The position numbers and the translations under genes were made by a program. A stretch of 64,000 nt of DNA, taken from assembly GCA_963969395.1 (NCBI GenBank), contig OZ017803.1, positions 2,108,001-2,172,000 of the forward strand. The letters run 5' to 3'. A model generated the notes under the pieces. It was not told the origin of the DNA, made no database searches, and worked only from the letters and a program-made list of their open reading frames with translations. Within the stretch, counting starts at the first letter, position 1. Each line of letters begins with the position of its first letter. Positions 47,010-61,371 of the stretch are shown here, piece after piece. The stretch comes from Pseudoscleropodium purum (taxonomy: Eukaryota > Streptophyta > Bryopsida > Hypnales > Brachytheciaceae).

Positions 47010-47370
47010 GAGAACATGTCCTAAAATTTCAGAAATTTCCACCTCTTGGATTGCAAGATATGAGGATTCAAATTCAATAAAATTATCTTTTTTTCAAAAA
47101 ATAGGGAATTTTGCAAGCTCACTTTTCTATTAAAAAAAATGTTCAAAATGGTGGTGCTTCTTTGGATTCGTTCTCCTAGACAAGTTGGTCACATGCTTAA
47201 AAAATTTCAGATAATTTGGAATTGTACAACATATAGGAAAAAAATTAGTAAATAGACAATAGTAGAGAATGATTCAAAATACTTTTTTGTTTAGAACTTA
47301 ATTATGGAATTTAAAAATGTCAATTCCAATAGTTGCAATGTTGTAATAAACAATCTACATCCTTGTAATG
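47010..47370 (+). repeat. Dispersed repeat module, copy C, left part
   Basis: Matches 14590-14940 and 53610-53940, with TTGTACAACATATAGGAAAA near 47222 and GTTGTAATAAACAATC near 47339. The continuation of the module is found at 50180, so the block between looks inserted. Confidence 0.6.
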
Positions 47371-50179
47371 TGAATTTTGTCTATTTAACAAAACCACAAG
47401 ACAACTAGTGTAGGAATAATTTCCTTTGGAAAGGTCAATAAGTTTAATGTATATGTGACTAAGGTCACTCATTTTGTAATTTGAATACTTATCTAAGTTG
47501 ATTTAGGGTTGATTTTGTGTTTTAAATTAAAAAAACCACACTTCTTGTCAATTAGTCTTAGTCCAATTCCAATGCCATATTGTAATAGACTCCATGTATG
47601 CAATTCTAGTCCTACATAGTATTTTGGTTCATGTCAAATAGCACAGGTCAAATCTTCAAGTTTTGGTCAATTCATCTTTGGAAAAATGCATGCACTATCA
47701 ACGTAATCAAAATGCCAAGTTATATAAATTTAAATACAATAAAATTTTAGGGACAATATTAATTAATTAATTTTTTTAATATTTTTCCATCTTGGTAGTA
47801 TTTGTAATTACTAACCTTATTGCTAATTTAATATGCAAATATCAAATCTATATTTTCTATCAAATTGCATTGTATGCAGAGCATGAAAGGATTATAAACT
47901 TTTTTAGTTAATTTGAATTTATCTTTGACACTTTTTCCTTAGCTATAGCTTTTCCAAGTCAATTTGTATCAGTCTTCAAGCTTGTGAGGTTGGTTCAATT
48001 CATCAATTAGTTGACTTATGACCAAATGACCAACAAGTGGATCCTAAGACTGTGCAAATTGTGTGGTTCACTATCTACTTGTTGTAGCACCATCAATTTG
48101 TCGCAACCTGCAAGGCTTAGTTCAAATTGATAAAGGCAATAACTTGACAACTATCACTTTGAATTTGAATTCAACTTGATCTATGCAAATGTTGGTTAAT
48201 TTTGTTTATTTGACCATTTATGCATACCTTGTTAAATGGATCACAAATACAATTTCTAATAACATGACTATCAAATGGACAAGTTCATAATTTCAACTGT
48301 CATCATCCAGACAGTTGAAAAAATAGAGAGCTTTTACAACTTCAATTGCACAGTTAATACAAGCTTTTTAAATTGTCAAACTTCTTAGACAATTTGTATC
48401 AATTTACAATCTCTCACCTATAGGTACTTTGCAAGCTAAACAATTTGACAAGATATAATTCTTATATCATCCCATATAGCTGAATTGATTGAATTAATCT
48501 ACAATAACTTTATATTATCAAATGTGTAAACATGCACAAACAACTAGACCCAAATAATCACAAAAATCAACCCGGGTTGAATTGCAGACCTACACAATCA
48601 ATTAGTCACACACACTTGGCACTAACCAAGTAACAATTAGACAACTTGAGAATGCCAAATTGTTAGTATAATTTCAATAACAATTAATCACTTGACCAAT
48701 TTACAATTTTTAACAACTTATCTATATTTCAAGCTCATGCAATACTCAACCACTTGGATTGTGAGGTAATTTTGACACTTCCGGCCAATTTCCAATCTGA
48801 AGCATACAAATTCATCATTTTGTATATACATATATAATTTGACAAAAATACAATCCACAATTAGATTGCAAGAATGATTTCAATGAATCAAATTCACATC
48901 ATTCTAATTATCATAACCATTCACACTACTATTCCCAAGACAATTAGTCTTTGCAATTTGTCCATCAATTTACCATTACTTCTTCATACATGCCAATGCA
49001 CTACCAAATATTAGACACGTTACAACTTTTACCAATTTGATATAATAATTGATTTGATGATCATTCACACACCTTAATTAAATTAGGCTAAATAGACTAT
49101 TTTTTACACAAGTATTTCACGACAATTAAATCAAACAATACTTTTAATATTATTTACAATATATGTGCTAAAATCTCAAACATCTAGTCAATTTGATCAT
49201 GTACTTCACTTAAACATGCTCAACTAGTTGGATTACAATAACGGTTGAAATAATTCATATCCAATAATGTGCACATCAATTTGACAATTTTCAACATTTG
49301 TGAATTAGATATCTAAGTTACACTATTCATACACAATTCACAAGCTAGGATTGTACATTCATTGGCAACTTGACTCAAATACATTTATAAATTCAAGATT
49401 TGAATCAGACAAATTTTTTAATTAATTTACCGATTTGAACAACAAACCTCTAAATTCTCGCCTAGCGATTCAACTTATGGTATCCAATTGGCCCAAACTA
49501 AGTCGATTTGAATTCCAACCAACCTCCACATTTTCTAGTAAATAATTTAAATAATGAAATCGGCCAATTCTCAAACAATAATCAATTTAATAAGAGGCTT
49601 GCTCACACAACTCTAATTCACACTTGTGCAATTCAAATTAGTTGACATAGCCAAATTCACTTGGCAATTTGATTTACACTGAATAACTTCACTTAAAAGA
49701 ATTACACACAAATTCTCCAAATTCACAATTACACTACTTTACAAACAACTGAGTCCAAGAGCTCAATTGGACACAATTGTACAAAACGCAAACAAGGTGG
49801 CTCAAAGACCATTTAACAATTTTACGTATATTAATATAGTTGGCAAATAGTATAGTGTATGAAAGTTTTTAACAACTAGATGTAGGTGCTCTTTTGAATT
49901 CGAGAAAAGAAAAGAAAAACAACTAGACATTTGGACTTATAGTCCCAAAAAGACAACATTAAAAGATGTCACTGTCTATTTGAAAGGCTATAACTATTCA
50001 ATTTGACTCCACTTCATATCTCATCTACTAACCCATTGATATATATTTAAGTGTCATTTTGCCTTGCGTACAAATTATTCACAACTTGACCTTTCTAATG
50101 GAAAATAGACTATTGTATACACTCTACTTACACTTGTAAAATCAAATGGACAAAATTAAAAAAAAATACAACCAAAATC
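47371..50179. other. G-poor block enriched in CAATTT/AAATTG words
   Basis: No open frame. Between about 47940 and 49760, CAATTT or its inverse AAATTG occurs about 15 times, together with many ACAATT and CTTGAC words, and the plus strand is conspicuously poor in G. No exact period was found. It sits between two halves of a dispersed repeat and may be an inserted element of unknown kind or an old degenerate satellite. Confidence 0.4.
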
Positions 50180-50620
50180 TTGTAATTTTATTTTTTTTCA
50201 AAAATATTGAAATTGAGTGAGATAAAGGACTTTAAAATTTATTCTAAAGTAGAAAATTCATAATTGCCCACAAACAAAAAATCCTCATAAATTTTGACTC
50301 ATTGATAAAAATGGAATGATTTAAAGTTTGCACGTATATATAACTCTAGAAAAAGAATTTCAAATTTATGTTTATGAAAAAATATATATTTTTGATCTAC
50401 CTAGAGTACCCATTTACAAAAGAAAGAAATATATTAGGCCATAATTTTTGACTGATATTTCCAAATGTCATGAAATTTAACGCATATGAAAAATATTCTT
50501 TTTTTCTACCCTCTATCAAAATTTGGCCCAGAAATATGGAAATCTCTAGTCACACATACCTACCCAAAATTTCTATGTAGCCAAAAAATTCATGGTGGTC
50601 CTTTAGGGATTAAGGTCATA
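50180..50620 (+). repeat. Dispersed repeat module, copy C, right part
   Basis: Matches the inverse of 9370-9960, including TCAAAATTTGGCCCAGAAATAT near 50515 (partner near 9460) and the end GGTCCTTTAGGGATTAAGG at 50597-50615. Confidence 0.6.
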
Positions 50621-53429
50621 TATAAATTTCATATGACAATGATATAACAATGGCAAGGTATTGTTTTCTTGAAGTGCTAAAGCATGTAAATAGTGTGTAT
50701 GGTGGGTTTCATTTACCAATTGAAGAGAAAAGAATCATGATTTTCAAATGACCATTTAGATTGATTACATTGTGGGAAGTTTTAAATAAAATCCTTTACA
50801 AATCATTACATCAAGTGAAAAACATTGTATGGGTCCATTTAAGAAAATAAATGTTTGACCAATTAAACATTTCTATGCATGTTCTTTAAATCTACATTAA
50901 AATTAAACTATATTAGTCCAAAAGTAGGGATTTATTTGTCTTTATTATAAGATTAAAATAGGCACTTCTAAAATCACACCCTATGGCTAACTCCACCATC
51001 ATAATCCTATGTGCATCTCTAAAATCAATATTTACATATATAGAAGAAATAATTTTAGAACATTTATTAAAAATTTGACCTCCTAAATCATTCTCACAAG
51101 GTCACTCGCTCTTAGAAAAATGTAGGAACTATGTCCAATAAAACACAGGGTCTAATATATTCATTCTACGTAAATTTTGTAAATAAATTACATATATTAT
51201 AAGATGCTTTAAAATTGTGAAACATGATTATATGTAATATAGGGTTATGTATAATACCATAGAATTATGTGAATAGTACATGCAAAATAGCATATACAAA
51301 GAGTGTTACTAGAAATAGGAAAGAGATGTAGGTTATAAAGGCTCTAAAATTATGGATGTAAATGAGAATTTTTTTTTTCCTTGACATAGTACTTCAAAAA
51401 TGGTTGCAACGTCACTCTAGTGTACATGTCTAATAAAGTACTCTATATTAATGTGTAGTATCCGAAGTTTAGGGTCCAATTACATGATAGGATTGCTATT
51501 AAGAAGGCGTTGGAGGGAAAATATAGTGACCTTGTGTGAAATTGTGACTTCTAAAATGTATTATTAAATACAAACCTAGTTTTTACTTAGCACTTGATTT
51601 GTTCATTTGTAGCATTCATCATGTTTGCTTTTCTTTCCCTATTTTTTTTCTTTTGCATATGTATTTTAAGCAACACTATTAGACTTGCTATGCACTTTGG
51701 CAATTCAAAGGCAATTGTAAAAAAATAACTTATAAGTAATATAGGATTCATTTAAAGAATCCAAACAAGAAATTATAAATATCAATAGGGTGCTCAAAAA
51801 TACTAATATTTATCATTATTTAAAAAAATACTGTATATTATAATCTATTCTACTAGATAAATAGCCCCCCACCCATAAAATAAGACATTATCGTAGGCCA
51901 TCACATTTTCTAAGAGTGAGTGACCACCCCAAGAGCATTCTCCAATCTAGAAATAGAAAGGACAATACTTGAATTTTGAGGTGGATAAAGGTAGACTTCA
52001 TTCAATTCAATGACTTTAAAAAGAATTGAACCATTACAAAGTCAACAATCCAAACCTCAAATGGATTTATTTTCATTATGAAAATGAGAAAAAAAATATT
52101 CTCTTGGAGAGATTACTTCTTGTAATATAAGATATATATATATGATTTAAGAGGGTATTTGATGTGGGGCTATTTACTTTAATTATTGTATTAAAGATGA
52201 TTGTATTCTTATCTAAAAAGCTACTAGGGGCATATTTTCTACTCCTTCCACTACTCTTCTTCACAAATCTTTCCTTCCTTCTATTACATACATGTGTAGG
52301 ATATACACCATTAAACCAAAAGCAATCAATTCATTTCAAGTACCATTAACCAAGTGATAGTTTTTAACTCCTAAAGGTCAATTGTTTGTTGAACAAACAA
52401 TTGAAAATTTGGAGAGGTTACTATAGAGTCATTTTTGGTTGAATATTCATGAAATTTTGATACAATGTGTGAGCATGTATTTCCTTTGTAGGAAAATCAA
52501 CCTATTTCCAAATGGATGCTCAAATCAAAAATTATAATGTCTTGAATTTTTTGGCAACTCAAGCAATTGGAGCATCTTTTGCAAGATCACTCATCAAATT
52601 TTGAAATTTGGTATATATGTAACTAGCAAATATGGCATAAATTTGTAAAAAAAATTTAGTTTTCACACCGACATACCACATGTCCACATTCTAAGAGTAG
52701 TCAAACTTTGTTACCTATATGTTGGGGCAACTTCAAGAAAAATATTTTCTTCTAACTTCAAGCCCAACTATCTTAGAGAAGTTAAACTTTGTTAGCTATG
52801 ATTGTTTGGAATTCAAAAAAATAATTTTAATTTTTAATTTTGGACCAAACATTAAAAACTGGCAATTTGGGACTTTTCCTCTTCCAAAACATTCTCTGAC
52901 AAGTTTACCATTGAACACTTTGAAAATCCACTCAAACTATCCTACATACATCTCATTCAATATGAGTGTGTTTAACACATATGAATTCAAAGATTGAAGT
53001 TAAAAAGACTTTAAACTCTATCTTGATGTTGTATACTTATCTGTTTGTTGAACCCACTATGTTAAACCTCTCTATTTGTGTAATATGACAATTTCTACTA
53101 CTTGTAGTCAATGTCTTACATTTATACTAAAATTATTTTGATATATACACTACTAGTAATGTGACACTATTTTAGTCAACTTTCCTTCTTCATAGATTTT
53201 TTTGATAGCACATTCATTTTATCATCTATATGAAATTATTTGTTCACATCTATACTCACTGTACTAGGAAAAATTTGCACAACTCCTATCTATCAAGTCT
53301 AACTTATTAATAAAAATTCTTACTACAGGATGTTTTTACAAAGCTAAATTTATATATATTAGAGTATGTAGCATTTCATGTACCCTACAATAGCTCTAAA
53401 TATTTTCTGAAATTTTCCCCTATTGAATT
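50621..53429. other. AT-rich intergenic stretch
   Basis: No gene or clear repeat. A short TA run lies at 52130-52142. Confidence 0.35.
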
Positions 53430-54670
53430 AACCTCGAAAGATTATTGACTATGTTTTCACCAAAAATGCTATTTCTTGTATATATACCAAAAATTGCCAT
53501 TTCTTGTATATATACCAAATTTTGAAAAAAATACCATTTTTGAATAGTCACATGTAACCATAGGATCTTGTAGTATGCTATTTTGAAAAGATGTGAAAAA
53601 AATTCAGAAATTTTCACCATGTAGATTGTAAGATATTAGTATTTTGATTGACAAAAATCTATTTTTTGGGCCTTGTAAAAAATTGGGCAACTACACTTTC
53701 CAAGGTCACATATGTATGAAAAATACTCATGTTGTTGGTGCTTCTTGGATTCATTCTTCAAGGCAAGTTGGCTATATGCTTATTAAATTTTGGATCATTT
53801 GGAATTGTACAATATATAGGAAAAAATAGTAAGTCCAAAAAATTAGAGAATGATTCAAAATACTAAATTGTTAAGAATTTAGTTATGGAATTAAAAATGC
53901 CAATCCCAATGGTTGTAATATTGTAATAAAGAATCCACATCCTATGATTTTATTTATTTTCACAAATATTGAAATGGAGTTAAAAAAACAACTTCAAAGT
54001 TTATCTTATAGTAGAAAATCCATAATTGCCTGCAAACTAAAACTCTTCATAATTTTTATTTCATTAATCAAAATGGAATAATTAAATTTTTTTGATGTAT
54101 ATATGAATCTAGGAAACCAATTTCATAACAAAATAATTAAGGCCAAAACAATGAAAACATGGCCATTTGATTATATATAATTATGCAAACATAGAAAATA
54201 TTGGCCAAAATTGTTTCATTGCAAAACTGCCAATGAAAGTCAAAGTCTATGTTCTATTGGATCTTTGATTAAATTTTTTTAACTTTTATATCTTAATTTT
54301 TTTTTAAATTAGAAAAATTGGAAATTTTGTTGTTTTTGGACATCCAACAAAAGTCATTTGGCTCTATAGAGGGCCAAGACTTTCTGTCATGGAGTTTTCA
54401 TTTCTCAAAAAAGTAATTTTTAGAGAAATGTTTTGAGCTACCTATATTGCATTGTTGCCCATAGTTCATTGAAAATTACATATCATGCAATAGCTTTTCA
54501 ATGATGTAGTTAAAAGTTATGAAAATTGTTGAGCCTTAAAGCTACTCCTTGAACATATGTTGAATGAAAATTTTAAAGAAAAAAATAGAAATTGTTCATA
54601 GTGACTTGCTCAAAATTGCTATGTTGCTAGAAAATGCGGTTTAATCTTGTAGGGGTTAAATAGCCCCTAT
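53430..54670 (+). repeat. Dispersed repeat module, copy D
   Basis: The most continuous copy. Left part (GTTTTCACCAAAA at 53453) matches 12030; the middle (TTGTACAATATATAGGAAAA at 53803) matches copies A-C; the right part (54430-54660) matches 15150-15385 and ends near GTAGGGGTTAAAT. A TTGTATATATACCAAA word is duplicated at 53475-53520. Confidence 0.6.
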
Positions 54671-55144
54671 CTTTGAATTTATATAGTTTTCTAATAAATT
54701 GATAGTGATCTCCCTGAAAAGATTCTATATAAAAAAAAAAAGACTTTTCATACAAAAAAAAAAGATACAATTATTAGTACACATAACACAACTTGAATAA
54801 GCGTTTAAATATGACGATTATGACTTTTTCTATTGTGAGCCAATTTGCAAGCTCTTCATATTTTGCCAACTTATTAGGCTTGAGAAGGAAAATGGTGGGG
54901 CTGAGTATAAATAGAGACCAATTTTGGTTGTAGTGGGTTTTTTGTTTTTTTAGTTGTCTTGTCATTATGCCGTTGGTGTGGTGGTTTCTAGCTAGATTGG
55001 TTGTAGATTGGAATTAACAAAATGGCAAAGGTATGTGGTGTCCAATTGTTGTAATCTTTGGTGTGTTGGAACAAGAGAATTTGACTAGTTTAGTAATAGT
55101 AACTATGCATAGAAGCAAAAAATGTCGATTTTAGAGGTGCCCAC
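54671..55144. other. AT-rich spacer
   Basis: Contains A-runs near 54725-54765; nothing else recognised. Confidence 0.35.
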
Positions 55145-56355
55145 CTTAGTTAACCCTTAAACATCAACAAAGATGTTTGGCATTTGATAGATGATAGGAA
55201 ATTCTTGTAATAGGATAGAAATTCAACTACTCATTTGCAGAATTTTGTTGTTGAAAGGGAAGGTCTTCTACAGTAGCTGGACTTTCAATGAGTGCTTTTG
55301 CAAATTTTTAACCTCTCATTGCCAAAGTCCCATTTGGATTCAAAAACATCATTGCTTTTGAAGTGATATAGATCTAAATGTCTCTAAGTTGTAGAAATCT
55401 TAAGCGTATAATCTTATAGTGAACATATTGTAGATGATGTGAATTAAATTTGGAGTCATTTGACTGTATAGATTGTAAGATTATAATGTTTTAGTGTTGA
55501 ATAAAGATGCTGAAATTTTCCTAGCAACACACTTGGAAGTGAAACTCAATTTTTAAACCTAATCAAATGAAAACACTTGAAACTATAAAATAATTCATAA
55601 ACCAACATAAAAATACATTGGTGAAAAAAATATCATTCAATTGATTCAATGTGTTTGCAAAATGGCTTGCAAATGTCAAAAAACAGGCAAGAAAAGTTAT
55701 AGAAAATACATACAAGGCGGAACCTCCTACTAAAATGATTCTAAGTCACTCATAACTTCTTGGATTGATATGGAATTTTAGCCACACAAACTAGACTAGA
55801 ATACACAACTTTTTCAAAACAATTTATTGGAAATGGACATTGTACAAAGAAGAAACAAGCCGCCAAAGTTCATTGTAATCCAAAAATGTTGAGATTTTGA
55901 ACTTCAAATTGCTCCCAAACATTCAAAGAAACTTGGATTGATATGAAAAATTTACCATAATAACTAGACTTAAAAGGAAACATAATCCAACAAATTTTTA
56001 TTGAAAAAATACATTGGATGAAGGAAATACAACCCCCAAAGTTGCAACCATCAAATGCAGTTTGATGGACTCAAATGAAATCTATGAACTTTGATTGGCT
56101 TCCAATTAATTAGTGGATCTTGAATTGATTTGAAAATTTTTACCACACAAATTAGAAGAGAGAGTGAAAATTTTCCAATAAGTTTGATTGAATTTGGACA
56201 TTGAATGCATAAATTACAGCACTTTGAATTTGACTTGAAACTATGTGAGAACAATTTTGATCCACTTCGGCGATGACGGGTTAAACCAAAAATTCACACG
56301 TTAATAGAAACTAATGATTTTTTTGGACACCCCTTCGTCCTTTAAGGATTAAGGT
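55145..56355. repeat. Related dispersed element, copy E
   Basis: Left end TTAACCCTTAAACATC (55150) and right end CCTTTAAGGATTAAG (56338) are imperfect inverted repeats of each other. The block 55230-55310 is inverse to 10560-10640. The middle has three related 150-base stretches about soft matches to TTGGATTGATATGRAA (55760, 55930, 56110). Boundaries are approximate and no target duplication is evident. Confidence 0.45.
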
Positions 56356-57140
56356 ACTTCTAGCCATTGCAATTTTGGTCAACAGTACATTGCGGGAAGG
56401 TAGTTAAGTATCAGTAATTTTCTTTGTTCACCTGTACTTGGATTTGTTTTCTTGTGTGGCTCTCATCAATGTTTTAGTACACTATAGAAAGAACAATCAT
56501 GGATTTCACCTTAGTGAAAAGATCAAGTATTTTCTAATAAAGAAGGTTCTCTATTTGAATGTTTCGAGTGGAGAAATATTTGCAATTTCCACATTGGATT
56601 GAAGTGGGTCTCACACAATTTAGGAAGGACACATCTATGGTAGCATGGAAAGTAATGTAATTTCTTTTTTAGTCCAAATAGAAAGATTCTTTGGTGTTCT
56701 ACATGCTGATTGTCTAGTATGTGGAGTACAGTTATTAATCTAAAAATGTTGTGGTTCTAGCATATCGAATAGGAGCTCTCCCCTTGAATTGCAATTGATC
56801 ATCCTCCCCTTGTTGCTTATTGTAAAGTACAAGTGTGCATACAAACAAGCTCAACGAATTGTCGATTGAGGTTCGTATGATTGTATTGGTAAAAATGATT
56901 CCACTCAAGTTCTTAAGCATTTGAAAGCCTACATTATGAAATTAAATAGGTATATATTCTAAAGTTTGTGTCAATTATTAAAGATGTTTTTTTCTAAATT
57001 CTAGCTCACAATGTACATTCCTAATTTCAAAATCGATTTTGTCATGTTTCAGTTCAAGAGATTAAGGTTCACTTTTGAAGGTCGTAGAGTTCGATGTATA
57101 CTTCCATCTGAAGTAGGTAGACATGGCTAGGCCGAATATT
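56356..57140. other. AT-rich spacer
   Basis: No supported gene or repeat. Confidence 0.35.
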
Positions 57141-57900
57141 CTAGGGTTGATTTTCAATAAGGTGTAAGCTTTGTATTGACTTTAATGTCTGAGCACAGTT
57201 CAAGGCGAAGCAGAAACGACTATTGGCCCCTAGCATTGTTGAATAGCTTATGTTAGGGGTGCCATCTAGTAGTAGGCGGGGTCCGTCCAACATGATCAAC
57301 GGATTTGGGTCCTTTTGGACTAAATAGAGCCCACTCAATGGTATAAAGAGATTGCAGTAACTCCCTAATTCGGATGCCAACACCATAGCAACTTTAGTAG
57401 GCCCAAACATCATATTAGCTAGCTAAAATTGATTAATCGGAAGTTTTAGTTTCACTTGGTTTGCAATTTCACAATTTCCTGCAAGAATTTTTTTACAAAT
57501 TAGTCGCAAAAGTATTCAAGATCTACAATATTTTAGAAATGAATCTATAGTCTCCTGTATGCGAACAATCGGGGACGATTTGCCAAAAGTGGAAAGGAAT
57601 GTCTCACTCACCATAGATTACATTGCATGTTCAAAGAAGAACTAGGTCCCTAGAATCTTCAACACCAATAGTGATAAACGTTACTTTGTTGCCAAAGGGA
57701 AATTTGTAGGAGATTAGGCTTCTGGCTGGACTCTTGAAATCCAAGGGTGGCTCTAGAAACCTGTAATGGTAGATTTCCTCATACTTCGGATATGCCTCTA
57801 TCTCCACAATGCACATGACCACATTTCTCTCTCTGTTAATCAAGAAGTGCCCCACCAATTCTTTTGTAACTTCCTCCACTAGTCAAAGTTGACCAGAAGG
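57141..57900 (-). pseudogene. Possible alkyladenine DNA glycosylase (AAG/MPG family) relic
   Basis: Minus strand. Frame 57631-57879 begins ELVGHFLI..., followed by CIVEIEAYPKYEEIYHYR, which resembles the family's IVExEAY...H active-site segment (catalytic Glu, then Tyr, then a His 8 residues on; 9 is usual). Further on, TFITIGVEDSRDLVLL resembles the FNI...AVLLRA strand. A stop follows, then an intron-like GTGAGT...TTGCAG (about 57612 down to 57480). Frame 57141-57413 then has MFGPTKVAMVL (family: GP.KL..AL), SGLYLV and LDGPR (family: GPRIG). AAG enzymes excise alkylated and deaminated bases. The order fits, but stops and losses mean this is not functional. The match is by eye. Confidence 0.45.
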
Positions 57901-60900
57901 TGTAAAGAAAAGTGGGATATTGCCTCAAACTTGATGATCCATAGAAAATGTCTGCACTTGGGTTGTCAAAATTTCATCTTGATTTTGCCGGATTTGCTGC
58001 TCAATCATTGTTGTCATCGTGCTTGAATCTCTAGGTGGGCCAAGAGTACTAGGTGCACTCATACACAAATACACAAAAATGGAGCTTAATGAGAAGATAC
58101 TTAGGCAAGAAACTGCTTGAGACTTTAATCAATCCGTCAAGATGAAGAATGAAGAGGAATGACATAACGTTGAAGATGCTATCACAGAAGGGATTAATTC
58201 CATCTATTGGTATCTACAATAATTTCTATGATACGTGGTTTGTCCATAAAGAAGTGTTAAATTCCTCACATGCTACTTTTGATCTAGCTTGAGATCCTTT
58301 TTTGTGGATGTGAGAAAGAAGACATAAATTCTAAAGGGTATTAGACAATGTTGACGTTGTAACAGCTTCTTTGGTTTGAAGAAACCAACATCCAAAGTCT
58401 CTACATGGTTTTGCCGTGCTCTTTTGTGTCTTTCTTTGAAATAGCTTCATTGAAAGAAGAAAATAACTTTCCTATAAATATTTCTATTTATAAATTTGGA
58501 AATCTTTATAAAGAGGACAAGAACCTGTACATCATCAGCATTACCATCTTGAAATTCCTACTCTAATTTCATTAACTACTGTAGTAAGATATCAAAATAG
58601 AGTAACATAGTAACCTCATAGTAAACTGCAATTTGGTCAAATTTTGCATGAATTTGGTATAAAAAATTATGACCTATATTTTTGAAAGGTCTAATTTCAA
58701 GTCACAAACTGGGACAAGTCACAGGGACATATAAGGATTCATGTTTTAAGCAGGGTGTCCTGAAACGAGCTAAAGTATTGGAATACACTATTTTTTTGTG
58801 TGCCCTAAACGAAAGTAGTATTGGAATACCTCCAATCTAACGAAATTAGTGTTTCTATAAGAGCACAATATAAGGATAATAAAAAACTGAGGTGAGATTG
58901 CATGAGTGGTTTAAAATTACATAACAAGAGACACTTAGGCTTCACTAAGCACATTTCTTCACATACATATGGATCAGGTTTCAAAGAATTGAACCAGCAA
59001 TGACTAGTATTAAATGATGGATGTCATCCCTTTGAGGTTTCCAGGCACTACCTCACTCAATCTGTTTATTTCCATGCATATGCATGCATTTTAATTTCGT
59101 TCTCAACCACTAAATAGCATTGCATTATCATTATTTGTCATTTTTATAGACAAATAGTAGTATTCTAAACAAAAGGAATGGAAGGCAGTGTTTAATACTT
59201 GAATAATTAAAGCAAACAAGAGTTCGAAGCTCAATTAATGTTGTTTCACCAAATGTCATTGATACTCTAATTCAATATATATGAAGAGATTGATATTATT
59301 AAAGAAGATTGAAACTATATTAACTTAATGAAGTTAAAAGTAGTGTAATTTAAATTCTAATTTCCACTAAAAAAAATGATTAGTCGACTCATTTCTAAGT
59401 TCAAATAATGTAATCCAATAGTGTGATATATATTTTGATACAACTATGTGCAAGAAACATTTGTTGGTTCGAAAATTGCACTTAGTAAACACAAATCCCA
59501 AGCTTCCAAATACGTAGAATGACTCTCCTAACTTCTATAACTAATTCTTAAGTGTCATTTCATAGCTTTAACATATGCATTCAATTCTTCAAGTAATAGG
59601 CTAGGGTGTCAATTTTGTCTACCATTCTACTATCTAGTGCTTTTTAGTTGAACTTTAAGCATTCAATGCTCCGAGTGAAATTAAGAATTCCTTATACAAG
59701 GATCACCTCAATTGATATACTAGCTTTAAGAGTTAATGAGCACGTTTGATCAAACCATTCATCATTTGAAGACAATCAAAAGAAACTTATTGACGTCATC
59801 AAATGAGAGGCGAGTAAGTTAATTAGTTCTCAGTAAGTTAATTAGTTCCCTTGATCAATCGTTTTACAAGAGCTAAAATTCTTATTGGGCAATTAACCAG
59901 CTACACAAGTAGGTGCCAATCTTCTAATGATTAATCCGGACTAAGCTCGTAAAAACCAAAGTTTATTGATTGAACTACACTACGTACTTGCAAGAGAACT
60001 CTCGTTGTAGTATTATTGAGGAAGTTGGAGTTGAAGCTTTTTTGATATAGCAAGAAACATACTACCTCAGAAAACATATGTATGACCAATAGATCATGCA
60101 TGAATACTTTTGAAGAGACCAATTTATATATAGACAAGGGATATGTGAGGATCAATGCAAGGAGATCAAGTTAGTTAGGTTTTCCAGTAACTTTATCGAT
60201 TTACGACCTCACGCCTCAAAGGATCTTCAATCTTCAATCCAATTAATACTAATAAGTAGCAACAGAAAGATCGAGAGATGCAGAGTAAGATCTAACTCGA
60301 TTTTAACTTATAATGCCAGCTAGGAGTTAGACCAGAGTACATGCAAGTAGCAATTAATTAAAACAATCCTTGGTCTAAGAATTAATTAGATCGAAGCTAG
60401 GTTGACAATTTCGTGCATCCTTACTACAAATACATATAAATTACACATGGCAAAAGAAGCTTCCAAATTCATAACGTAATGTGTTGCACACCAATTGAGA
60501 ACCTTGTTGATCTACCATATGTACAACTGTATGTGCGCATCTTCATTAGTTTTTGTTCTCCTCGGATTCAATTACTTGATCACACATACCAACTAGTAAA
60601 CATAACATTTACAGCATTTACAAATCAGCGTTAAAGAGAGTTGAGGCAAATAAGTTACAAAACATGCACAAACTTGATATTGGGCGTCCTATAGCACGAT
60701 CCATTTTGAATTTGCAAAGGCTTGATGTCCATCTCGATTAGTGGCACCACCACACTAGTGTGCTCCCAAGCCAATTAAACAACTAAACTACTTGTTTTGG
60801 TAAAGCAGCGGCAGGTGTATCTTTTTGCTCTATAATTTGAAATTCTTGTTGAGAGCACCAAACTAACTTGAAGACTTATAAGGCCAACAGCAAGGGATCG

Positions 60901-61371
60901 CTAGTGTTGTCACTATTGAACCACTTCTACTCTGAGTCGTTCAATATTTATTCATCCACTCTTATTCATGTAGTCTCGCATATTCATCCAGTCATTCAAT
61001 TTGTATTCAAGAATCCATTGCTGGTACTTATATATCCAATGGTAACTGTAGATGCCATTAGCAACTCTTAATCCCTAAAATCTTTCATTGACCAAAATGG
61101 GGGGTTTGCAATTTTGGGCAGCCTCATATACTAGCACTCTATACATGCTCCCTTTGATTTCATATGAATGAGGAATGAGCAATTTGAATGTACAAATAAC
61201 TTTTCATCCACTACAAAATCCATTTCAATTTTGTAACACCCCTATGCATCACACAAAAAATAGTGGATGTAAGAAGCTTTTTTTTTTATTGGATCTAGAA
61301 AATCTGGAATAATTTGAGAACTACTCCATTATCGAAGTTTTCACAGTTGAGATTTGAAGCCAATATAGCCA
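57901..61371. other. AT-rich intergenic stretch
   Basis: No gene supported. A minus-strand Gln-rich run (MTTMIEQQIRQNQDEI, near 57990) upstream of the glycosylase relic might be part of the same decayed locus. A direct AGTAAGTTAATTAGTTC repeat is at 59813-59849. Confidence 0.35.
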
